From positions 1 through 64,000 of the forward strand of contig NZ_VNFK01000018.1 of NCBI RefSeq assembly GCF_007786235.1: a DNA stretch of 64,000 nucleotides. Direction: 5' to 3'. The notes under the pieces are model-generated. The model was not told the DNA's origin. It did no database searches and was given only the letters and a program-made list of their open reading frames with translations. The translations under genes and the position numbers were made by a program. Source of the stretch: Paenarthrobacter nitroguajacolicus. Its GTDB lineage: Bacteria > Actinomycetota > Actinomycetes > Actinomycetales > Micrococcaceae. Every line of letters begins with the position of its first letter. Position 1 is the first letter of the stretch. Below, in pieces: positions 1 to 6,543 of this stretch.

Positions 1-152
1 AGCTCCACACAACACCCGGAGGTCCTCTTTATCGCGTTACTCCCAGCCCCGTGTCATCAACCTGCCGGGACAATACATCTAGACTTCCCACACAGCCACC
101 GATCCCACCAAGCCACTTCTCTCGACAGCTACCCCTCGACAAAGGAGCACCA

Positions 153-428
153 ATGCCAGAACGTACAGCCACCATCGCAAGCCGCGTCGGCCTCCATGCC
201 CGCCCGGCCGCCATCTTCGCCGAAGCCGCCGGCGACCTTGATCTCGACATCACCATTGCCCGCCAGGGCGAGCCGGCCGACGACGCCATGGACGCTGCCA
301 GCATCCTTTCCCTCATGAGCCTGGGTGCCGCACACGGTGACGTTGTGGTGCTGCGCGCCGAAGGCGAAGGCGCGGATGCAGCCCTGGACAGCCTGGTGAA
401 GATCCTCGAAACGGACCACGACGCCTAG
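153..428 (+). CDS. ptsH: HPr phosphocarrier protein of the PTS
   Basis: This is a 91-residue HPr-family protein, the usual length. HPr relays phosphate from enzyme I to the sugar-specific EIIA components in the cytoplasm. The active-site motif GLHARPAA places the phosphorylated histidine at residue 15, and the segment ASILSLMSLG puts a serine (about residue 50) where HPr kinase acts in Firmicutes; the helix is conserved but that regulation is not implied here. The ATG at 153 is preceded by AAAGGAG at 141-147, which decides the start over the upstream in-frame extension. It stands alone and is followed by a strong bidirectional hairpin. No enzyme I gene is visible in the window. Confidence 0.95.
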   Translation: MPERTATIASRVGLHARPAAIFAEAAGDLDLDITIARQGEPADDAMDAASILSLMSLGAAHGDVVVLRAEGEGADAALDSLVKILETDHDA

Positions 429-458
429 CAGGGACACGCAAACTCCTTAGGGACGCAG

Positions 459-502
459 AAAGAGCCTGGTGCCACCCGAATATGGGTGGCGCCAGGCTCT
501 TT
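459..502. terminator. Bidirectional hairpin terminator between ptsH and the TetR gene
   Basis: A 19-bp inverted repeat (459-477 with 484-502, one G-T pair, 6-nt loop) begins with AAA and ends with TTT, so it can serve both convergent genes. Confidence 0.8.
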
Positions 503-510
503 ACGTGTCC

Positions 511-1098
511 TTACGGACCGGCCAGCTCGTCGAGGTGGCGTGCGAGCATGCTGAGCATCGGACTCGCATCCGGCAGTTCCCCGCTCCACAGGCCATGCAT
601 CGCGATTCCGTCCAAGAGTGCGCGCAGCCGCTGTGCTTCATACTGGGGGTCGCGTCCCCTGGAGAACTGACCCGCTTCGGTCAGGATCTGAATGGCAGCG
701 CCACATGCGCGATCGACTGCGTCGCTAAGCCTGATGGCAGCAGGGCGAAGCTCGCTGTCGGTCAGCGAAAGGACCCCGAGCTGGACTTGCGCCACCAATT
801 CCATGCGCCGTTCCTTGTCGAGAGGGAGCAACTGCAGCAGCAGCTCATCAACCAGTGCCCGGCCGGTCAGCTCGAGGGCGGCCACCCTGGCAGTGACTCG
901 GTCCTCAATGAGTTGCAGGCAGTACTCCCGAAGGGCATGCTGCGTGGCAAACGCACGGCGCAACGAAGCAGCGGCAATGCCGGCTTCCGCTGCAACCCCG
1001 CGCACGGACAGGCCCGCGAGCCCATCACGTTCCAGAACACGTAAAGACGCCTCCGCAATCGCTTCCGTGCGTGCCTCTGCGTCGATTCTCCGCGGCAT
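511..1098 (-). CDS. TetR/AcrR family transcriptional regulator
   Basis: This 195-residue protein has a TetR-type N-terminal helix-turn-helix (about residues 8-55, with GLAGLSVRGVAAEAGIAAAS reading as the recognition helices) and a divergent ligand-binding C-terminus. It would act as a cytoplasmic DNA-binding repressor. It starts 4 bp after the stop of the membrane-protein gene read in the same direction, so the two form a tight operon, and an imperfect palindrome near 1703-1718 in front of that operon is a candidate autoregulatory site. The ligand is unknown. Confidence 0.85.
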   Translation of the reverse strand: MPRRIDAEARTEAIAEASLRVLERDGLAGLSVRGVAAEAGIAAASLRRAFATQHALREYCLQLIEDRVTARVAALELTGRALVDELLLQLLPLDKERRMELVAQVQLGVLSLTDSELRPAAIRLSDAVDRACGAAIQILTEAGQFSRGRDPQYEAQRLRALLDGIAMHGLWSGELPDASPMLSMLARHLDELAGP

Positions 1099-1102
1099 GG
1101 AT

Positions 1103-1660
1103 TCAGCGCGAAGGGGTTGTAGCCGGCATGGCGCGGGCGGGTTTCTTGGGCCAAATCGTGTAGCTCACGGCCCACAGGAAGTCGATTGCGAAGATGATGC
1201 CCAGGATGCGAAAGAATCCCGCGAGGGCCGAGGTTCGTTCCGCGTCGTTGACCAGGAGGATGATTGCCCCCAGGGTCGCAGCGGCGATGGCCACCGCCAG
1301 CGCTGTAAGAAGTACATCCCGCCAGCACTTGACCGTATAGCGGGTTCCCGTGAGTCGTTCCGGTGCAGGTCCGCCGGCGAATCGGTGCTGGAAGTGCGCA
1401 TCGGCCCATGCCACCATACGTTTGCCGTAGGCGATGGAGACGCCAATGTAGATCGCCGCCAGCCCGTGCTGCCATGAGGCAGTTCCCCCACCGAGCAGGT
1501 CGACGGCCACCAAGGCAAGCAAGACAGCATCGATCACTGGGGCAAGGATCAGGAGAGCTCCACCCAAACGGGGGCGCCGCAACAAATACCGTGCCGCAAG
1601 CCCGGCAAGAATCGCCACCCAGAACGCAACTTCACACACCACGATTGCGAACAGAATCAT
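1103..1660 (-). CDS. Predicted integral membrane protein, operon partner of the TetR regulator
   Basis: This 185-residue protein has about four hydrophobic segments (roughly residues 1-24, 34-58, 115-138 and 148-170) with short basic connectors, and no catalytic motif that I recognise. It is the first gene of a two-gene operon with the TetR regulator, the spacing being 4 bp, which suggests that its expression is controlled by that regulator and perhaps that it handles the same ligand. I do not recognise the family; a small stress or transport accessory protein is possible. Confidence 0.7.
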   Translation of the reverse strand: MILFAIVVCEVAFWVAILAGLAARYLLRRPRLGGALLILAPVIDAVLLALVAVDLLGGGTASWQHGLAAIYIGVSIAYGKRMVAWADAHFQHRFAGGPAPERLTGTRYTVKCWRDVLLTALAVAIAAATLGAIILLVNDAERTSALAGFFRILGIIFAIDFLWAVSYTIWPKKPARAMPATTPSR

Positions 1661-1702
1661 TTACGGCCCCCAGAAGCTATGCCCCGCCAATCCTTATTAG
1701 TA

Positions 1703-1718
1703 CGAGTGTACTCATAAA
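1703..1718. promoter_or_regulatory. Candidate TetR operator in front of the membrane protein/TetR operon
   Basis: The 16-bp sequence TACGAGTGTACTCATA pairs at 6 of 7 positions around a 2-bp centre. Read on the minus strand it overlaps a TACTAAT-like -10 element upstream of the operon start, as expected for an autoregulated repressor site. Confidence 0.4.
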
Positions 1719-1747
1719 ATTCCCGGGAGAGGCTCGAGGCACCTGGT

Positions 1748-2707
1748 CTACTTCGGCGCTTCGCCGTTCAAGTAGGCAGCAATCGACGCTTCCGTTGGCT
1801 TGACGTCCCTAAGCTCTTCCGACAGGTAGCCTTCAATGACCCTTGGATCCACATAGGACGAGCGCGCCACCGAGGGCGTATTGCCCAAGAGGTCCGAGGT
1901 CTCCTTGATGGCGCGCACAATGGCCTGCCGGGGAGTGCCCTTATGGCCTGACTTGATGAGGCTCATGGCCGCTGCCGCCGTCCCCTTCCACGTACGGAAA
2001 TCCTTGGAGGTGTACGCCTCTCCTGCGATGCCGCGCAGGTATTCGTTGATCATGGACGCATCCACCGATACCCAGGTCCCATTGGCCTGGTAAGCCAACA
2101 GCCGCTCCTTGCCCGGCCGTTCCGCGAGGGGCTCGAGGAAGGCCGCCAACGCGGGGTCATGAATGGAGGTGTCCCACAGCTGGCCGCTTTTACCGGGGAA
2201 CTTGAGGAAGACGTCCGGCCCCTCCACGCGCGCGTGGCGGCAGCGGAGGGTGGTGAGCCCATAGGAGCCGTTCTGCTTCATGTAGATCTCGGAACCCACG
2301 CGGAGCGCGCCGAGGTCCATGAAGCGCACTGCAGCGGCGAGGGTCTGCTGCCGCGGGTCTGCAGCGTCCTGGAGGTGGACCGTCACGTTGCGGCGAACCG
2401 TTGGCAGCACCAAGCCCAGTTTGGCCGCGCGAATGAACTTCTCAGTGTCCTTCCGCTCCCGCCATCCGGGGTGGTAGATGTATTGGCTCCGCCCTGCGGC
2501 ATCGACGCCGGTGGCCAGGATGTGCCCATGCTCGAATGGGCTGATCCATACATCGGTCCATGCAGGCGGGATCGCCAGCGCATTGATGCGCTGGCGATCC
2601 TCCTTGCTGACCAGGCTTCCGTCCGGGTGGCGGTAGCTGAAGCCCTTCCCTGCCTTGCGGCGGACAATGCCGGGCTTATTTAGGTCGCTTCGCTTCAGCC
2701 GGGGCAC
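1748..2707 (-). CDS. DNA topoisomerase IB
   Basis: This 319-residue protein is a bacterial (poxvirus-like) type IB topoisomerase, which relaxes supercoils through a 3'-phosphotyrosyl intermediate. Visible catalytic positions are Arg136 in LRVGSE, a lysine in FLKFPGKSG (about 169), Arg238 in DFRTWKGT and the nucleophile Tyr285 in ARSSYVDP. The N-terminal third (residues 1-95) matches the small substrate-binding domain. Length is normal for the family. The start is a GTG at 2707 without a strong Shine-Dalgarno. It lies beside dps, Ku and LigD, so the neighbourhood is rich in DNA-maintenance genes, but it is not obviously in an operon. Confidence 0.93.
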   Translation of the reverse strand: MPRLKRSDLNKPGIVRRKAGKGFSYRHPDGSLVSKEDRQRINALAIPPAWTDVWISPFEHGHILATGVDAAGRSQYIYHPGWRERKDTEKFIRAAKLGLVLPTVRRNVTVHLQDAADPRQQTLAAAVRFMDLGALRVGSEIYMKQNGSYGLTTLRCRHARVEGPDVFLKFPGKSGQLWDTSIHDPALAAFLEPLAERPGKERLLAYQANGTWVSVDASMINEYLRGIAGEAYTSKDFRTWKGTAAAAMSLIKSGHKGTPRQAIVRAIKETSDLLGNTPSVARSSYVDPRVIEGYLSEELRDVKPTEASIAAYLNGEAPK

Positions 2708-2750
2708 AGTTTCTTCGCCCTTTTTCGATCCGCGGAGTCCCGGTGACCGG

Positions 2751-3230
2751 CTAAGCCTCGTCCGGATCGGTTACGGCTGCACCGGCGTTCATGATCTCTG
2801 CGTTGATCATCCAGACCAGCTGCTCAAGGCGGGCGATAAACGCGTGCAGCAGGTCCGCCGTCGTGGGATCTTCCTCATCCACCTCGTCATGGACGTCGCG
2901 CATGGTCTGGACAGCGCGTTCCACGCGGTCGGTGACCAGCTTGACGGCGTTCTTGGTGTTGACCAGGCCCGCGGGGAATTCCTCCAAACGGGTGCCCTTG
3001 GCGATGGTTGCGCTCCGGCCGTCAGGCAGGGCGTGGAGGGCACGCATGCGCTCGGCGGTGTCGTCAGCGAACTGTCGGGTGGCCAGGACAAGCTCGTCCA
3101 GCTGGAGGTGAAGGTCGCGGAAATTGGGCCCCACGATGTTCCAGTGGGCCTGCTTCCCCTGAAGCTGAAGCTCGATAAGGTCTGTCAGGACAATCTGAAG
3201 GTTGTCTGCAAGCTGCTGTGACGCTTTCAT
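2751..3230 (-). CDS. dps: Dps-family DNA-protection ferritin
   Basis: This 159-residue ferritin-like protein belongs to the Dps family, whose dodecamers oxidise and store Fe(II) and shield DNA during starvation and oxidative stress. The intersubunit ferroxidase pattern is present: His29 in QAHWNI, His41 in DLHLQLDEL with Asp45 and Glu46. The ATG at 3230 follows a GAGAGGA Shine-Dalgarno and agrees with the family's start; a longer in-frame reading begins upstream but has no ribosome site. The C-terminus is rich in Asp/Glu. Confidence 0.93.
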   Translation of the reverse strand: MKASQQLADNLQIVLTDLIELQLQGKQAHWNIVGPNFRDLHLQLDELVLATRQFADDTAERMRALHALPDGRSATIAKGTRLEEFPAGLVNTKNAVKLVTDRVERAVQTMRDVHDEVDEEDPTTADLLHAFIARLEQLVWMINAEIMNAGAAVTDPDEA

Positions 3231-3537
3231 GTGTTCCTCTCTTGGACGTTCATTTGAGCAAATAACGTATCGCCGAATATCCCGGCAACTGCCCAATCAT
3301 CAAGTGACGACTTCAACAAGCCTTTCATAAGGGTGCTTAGTAGTACAATGAGGAGTGTCCGTGTTCACGACTGGCGAACTTCGCAACAGAGCGAAGGCCG
3401 GAGCGTGATAACGGCAAAGGCACTTTGAGGCCTCGCCGGCCTCAAAGTACTGGCATAACTAAATCGAAGTAAATCGGAATGCATAGTTGGGAATCTGCGA
3501 TTCACCCAAGATTCCCCCAGAAAGGAATGTGCTGACC
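3231..3537. other. Intergenic region with a perfect 11-bp hairpin
   Basis: This 307-bp gap separates divergent genes. It holds a perfect hairpin at 3422-3448 (ACTTTGAGGCC, 5-nt loop, complement). Between dps start and a forward gene the hairpin does not end any recognised transcript. A TACAAT sequence at 3344-3349 could be a forward -10. Just upstream of the next gene a GGGAATC/GATTC repeat set (3489-3516) could form alternative pairings. No convincing gene was seen. Confidence 0.4.
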
Positions 3538-3708
3538 ATGAATACGCTTCTGATCATTGCTGGTGTAGTAGCAATTGTTCTCCTTCTTGTGGGCGGTTTC
3601 TCGCAGGCCCTGAACTGGTTGCTGTGGGTAGGCGTCATCCTCCTCGTTATCGCAGCCATCGGCTGGCTGCTGAGCTTCATGTCTGGTCGCAGGGGACACA
3701 CGGTATAA
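3538..3708 (+). CDS. Small two-helix membrane protein (DUF6131-like)
   Basis: This 56-residue protein consists of two hydrophobic helices (about residues 2-20 and 25-48) and a short basic tail, SGRRGHTV. It resembles the small DUF6131-type membrane proteins common in actinobacteria, of unknown function. The ATG at 3538 is chosen because AAAGGA at 3521-3526 precedes it and the protein then opens directly with the first membrane helix. It sits among stress-type genes (dps, DUF6328-like, DUF6766-like, Ku/LigD). The family assignment is from memory of the hydrophobic pattern and is tentative. Confidence 0.7.
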   Translation: MNTLLIIAGVVAIVLLLVGGFSQALNWLLWVGVILLVIAAIGWLLSFMSGRRGHTV

Positions 3709-3762
3709 AGCGAGATAGAGCCGGCGCCCCACCCCTCAGAGGTAATCCTCCGGTGTCGGAGA

Positions 3763-3984
3763 TCAGCCGCCGTCCGCAGCGCTGCCTGTAGCTGAGGGCG
3801 GCGGCGCCGCATCAGGATCCTTGGGCGTGGGGAACTCGTCGTCAGGCGCTTCAGGGACTCCCTGCGCGGGCCGCTCAGCTGTTTCGCGCTCGTCACCCTG
3901 ACCAGGCATTTCTTGCTCTGGTGTAGGCGTACCGTAGCCGCCGGGCTCGCTCTCCGGGTCCACGCGGTGCTCATCCTGGCTCAT
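3763..3984 (-). CDS. Small acidic, proline-rich hypothetical protein
   Basis: This 73-residue protein is low-complexity and very likely disordered: it is rich in Pro, Glu, Asp and Gly, without hydrophobic core or cysteine. The ATG at 3984 has a perfect AAGGAGGA ribosome site (complement of 3990-3997), which supports real translation. I know no function; such small hydrophilic disordered proteins often accompany stress genes, and the neighbours here fit that, but this is inference only. Confidence 0.7.
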   Translation of the reverse strand: MSQDEHRVDPESEPGGYGTPTPEQEMPGQGDERETAERPAQGVPEAPDDEFPTPKDPDAAPPPSATGSAADGG

Positions 3985-4100
3985 GTTGTTCCTCCTTGGA
4001 AATCCGTTGAAGCCCCGACCAAAAGTTCGAGGAATGCTGACAGTCCGACCGTAGTCCGGCGCACCGTCGGCGTCCACCAATCGCTAGCGGAGGTGCGTGA

Positions 4101-4613
4101 ATGGTCGAGCCGGAGCAGGCTCCACGAATCGGCAGGAACGAATCCACTGAAGAGCGGATGGACCGCAATTGGATGGAACTGATCCAGGAGTTGCGGGTAC
4201 TTCAGACGGGCGTCCAGATTCTGGGCGGATTCCTGTTGACGCTGCCGTTCCAGGAACGATTCGAAAACCTGGACGACTGGCAACGGAACTTGTATCTCTT
4301 CAACGTGATGGTGGCCGCCCTCACTACCGTGCTCATTGTGCTCCCGGTCAGCGTCCACCGGCGACTCTTCCGCCGCGGGCTCAAGACCACCCTCGTATCC
4401 AGCGCTGATGTTGTCACCAAGTGGGCACTCGGTGGCGTCGCGTTGCTGATCACAGGCTCAGCCACGCTGGTCTTCGACTTTACGGCCGGGAGGACGGCGG
4501 GCCTCGTGGCCGGCGGTTTCATTGTCCTGGTCCTGCTCTTGCTGGTGGTAGGCACGCCCCTGTGGCTGCAAAGGCGGGCAGTGCGGATCAACGGACAATC
4601 CAAGGAAGGGTAA
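4101..4613 (+). CDS. DUF6328 family membrane protein
   Basis: This 170-residue protein begins with a cytoplasmic segment carrying the family-like sequence NWMELIQELRVLQTGVQILGG, followed by about four membrane helices (roughly residues 38-50, 65-85, 105-125 and 135-158) and a short basic tail. The pattern matches DUF6328, a family of unknown function widespread in actinobacteria. The next gene starts 3 bp after its stop, so they are cotranscribed. Its placement beside DUF6766-like and DUF7218-like genes recurs in stress-associated islands of related genomes, as far as I recall. Confidence 0.8.
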   Translation: MVEPEQAPRIGRNESTEERMDRNWMELIQELRVLQTGVQILGGFLLTLPFQERFENLDDWQRNLYLFNVMVAALTTVLIVLPVSVHRRLFRRGLKTTLVSSADVVTKWALGGVALLITGSATLVFDFTAGRTAGLVAGGFIVLVLLLLVVGTPLWLQRRAVRINGQSKEG

Positions 4614-4616
4614 GCC

Positions 4617-5330
4617 ATGCTGCGCCCCATCAAGGACCACCAAGCCGCCGGGAAGAACAGCGAGCCGAAACGCCACTGGGTCAAGGACCACGGTCTCCTC
4701 CTGGTGAACGTTGGCCTGTTCCTTGTGTTCCTGGGCGGAATGATCATCTCCGGTGCGGCCAGCTACAGCGAGGAGCAGCAAACCCACGGCGGGCCACCAC
4801 TGGGCATCCTGCAGTACCTGGCCACGGGCCACTTCGTGGAAGCCGTCTTTGAGAACTGGGAATCGGAATTCCTGCAGATGGCCATGTACGTGGTCCTGAC
4901 GGTGTTCCTCTTCCAACGAGGCTCCTCGGAGTCCAAACCGGTTGACAAGGACGCTCCCCAGGACGAAGACCCGCGCGATGCCAAAAAGACAGCCAAAACT
5001 CCTTGGCCCGTGAGGCGTGGCGGATGGGTCCTGAAGGTCTACGAACATTCGCTGTCGGGACTCCTTGCCCTGCTGTTCCTCGCGTCCTTCACCATGCACG
5101 CCATCGGTGGCACAGCTGCCTTTAACGAAGAACAACTCAGCCACGGCCTGCCGGAGGTCTCGACCTGGGAGTACGTAGCCTCCAGCCAGTTCTGGTTCGA
5201 GTCGTTCCAGAACTGGCAGAGTGAATTCCTGGCCGTAGCCGTCCTGGTGGGAGCCTCCGTCTACCTCCGGGAACGGGGTTCGCCGGAGTCCAAACCCGTC
5301 GCTGAACCGCATTACGAGACAGGCGCATAG
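4617..5330 (+). CDS. DUF6766 family membrane protein, internally duplicated
   Basis: This 237-residue protein has an obvious internal duplication. Each half contains a membrane helix, a motif with SYSEEQQTHG or AFNEEQLSHG, a W/Y-rich stretch, an ENWESEF or QNWQSEF motif, another helix, and the ending RGSSESKPV or RGSPESKPV. This is the layout of DUF6766, of unknown function. About four membrane helices in total; the repeated acidic/aromatic motifs face the same side. It is coupled to the upstream DUF6328-like gene (3 bp). Confidence 0.8.
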   Translation: MLRPIKDHQAAGKNSEPKRHWVKDHGLLLVNVGLFLVFLGGMIISGAASYSEEQQTHGGPPLGILQYLATGHFVEAVFENWESEFLQMAMYVVLTVFLFQRGSSESKPVDKDAPQDEDPRDAKKTAKTPWPVRRGGWVLKVYEHSLSGLLALLFLASFTMHAIGGTAAFNEEQLSHGLPEVSTWEYVASSQFWFESFQNWQSEFLAVAVLVGASVYLRERGSPESKPVAEPHYETGA

Positions 5331-5354
5331 CCAGCGAAGAAAGGAAGATGAACC

Positions 5355-5621
5355 TTGCCGGAAAAGAAAAACCCCAGCATCAAGGACCCTGGACTGTATG
5401 AAGAACTGCGCGACGACGGCGCCTCCAAGGAAAAGGCCGCCCGCATCTCAAACGCCGCCGCTGCCCGTGGAAGAAAAGAAGTAGGCCGCAAAGGCGGAAA
5501 GTCCGGGGATTACGACGATTGGACCGTGGACAAACTGAAAGCCCGCGCCAAGGAACTTGGTTTGAAGGGCTATTCGGGCAAGAAGAAAACCGAACTCATC
5601 TCCATGCTGCGAAACCACTAG
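5355..5621 (+). CDS. Small Rho-N/SAP-like protein (DUF7218-like)
   Basis: This 88-residue basic protein has a conserved N-terminal block (SIKDPGLYEELRDDGASKEK and AARISNAAA) and a C-terminal Rho-N/SAP-like helical motif, WTVDKLKARAKELGLKGYSG, that in other proteins binds nucleic acid. The start is a TTG at 5355 with AAGGAAG at 5341-5347; the ATG at 5348 is out of frame. It is convergent with the Ku gene with only 17 bp between stops. A DNA- or RNA-binding role is plausible from the SAP-like fold but is inference. Confidence 0.82.
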   Translation: MPEKKNPSIKDPGLYEELRDDGASKEKAARISNAAAARGRKEVGRKGGKSGDYDDWTVDKLKARAKELGLKGYSGKKKTELISMLRNH

Positions 5622-5638
5622 CAATCCACGACGCCGGG

Positions 5639-6505
5639 TCACGCCTTTTTCTTGGCCCGCGCCTTAGGCTTGCTGGCAGTTTTGCTGGCGGCAGCGTCGT
5701 CGTCGGACGCCTTTTCCTTGCCGCGCTTCTTGTCGAGGCTGCGCTTGAGCGCTTCCATAAGGTCGATGACGTCGCCGCCTTCGCCCTCGCCTTCGACCAC
5801 GCCGAACGTGGCCTCCGTGTCCAAGGCCTCGCCCTTCTCCAGCTTGGCCTCGATGAGGGTTTTCAACTGCGCCTGGTAATCGTCGGTGTATTCGTCGGGA
5901 TCAAAATCATGCGCCATCGATTCCACCAGGGCCGAGGACATTTCGAGTTCCTTGTCTGAAATCTTGATGTCCGTCTCCAAAGACGGGAACTTGGCCTCAC
6001 GGACTTCGTCGCCCCACAGGAGCGCCTGCAGCAGCAGCACATCGCCGCGCACGCGCAATGCCCCCAGCCGGGTCTTCTGGCGCAGCGCGTACTGGACAAT
6101 GGCAATCCTGTCCGTGTCCTCCAGCGTCTGGCGCAGCAGCATGTAGGCCTTGGGGGATTTGGAATCAGGCTCCAGGAAATAGCTGCGCTCGTACATGATG
6201 GGGTCCAACTGCTCGGCGGGGATAAACTCCACCACCTCGATTTCTCGGCTGTTCTCCTCCGGCAGGGACTTCAATTCAGCCGCAGTCAGGACCACAGTCC
6301 GGCCCTCTTCCTCGTAGGCCTTGTCGATATCCTCGTAAGCCACCACTTCACTGCAAATTTCGCACTTACGCTGATACCTGATGCGCCCGCCGTCCTTATT
6401 GTGGACTTGGTGCAGGCCAATATCGTGATCCTCCGTGGCACTGTAGAGCTTCACTGGTACGTTGACCAGACCGAACGCGATAGATCCCTTCCATATGGCC
6501 CTCAT
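5639..6505 (-). CDS. ku: Ku protein, non-homologous end joining
   Basis: This 288-residue protein is a prokaryotic Ku homologue, which forms a homodimeric ring on double-strand ends and recruits LigD. The N-terminus MRAIWKGSIAFGLVNVPVKL is diagnostic, followed by the beta-barrel core with CEICSE (residues near 50) and FIPAEQLDPIMYER. The C-terminal extension is lysine-rich (KKRGKEK and KPKARAKKKA), as in Ku proteins that bind DNA internally. The ATG at 6505 is preferred over an in-frame codon 18 bp upstream because family members begin with MRAIWKG. It is divergent from ligD with 38 bp between starts. Confidence 0.96.
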   Translation of the reverse strand: MRAIWKGSIAFGLVNVPVKLYSATEDHDIGLHQVHNKDGGRIRYQRKCEICSEVVAYEDIDKAYEEEGRTVVLTAAELKSLPEENSREIEVVEFIPAEQLDPIMYERSYFLEPDSKSPKAYMLLRQTLEDTDRIAIVQYALRQKTRLGALRVRGDVLLLQALLWGDEVREAKFPSLETDIKISDKELEMSSALVESMAHDFDPDEYTDDYQAQLKTLIEAKLEKGEALDTEATFGVVEGEGEGGDVIDLMEALKRSLDKKRGKEKASDDDAAASKTASKPKARAKKKA

Positions 6506-6543
6506 GCACCCAGTCAACAGCACAAGCCAGCAGAGGAGAAGAG

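Noticed and set aside
3348..3428. 26-codon plus-strand frame ending in the hairpin at 3422-3448
   Set aside because: It starts inside a possible -10 element, has no ribosome site and no recognisable product, so it cannot be supported as a gene.
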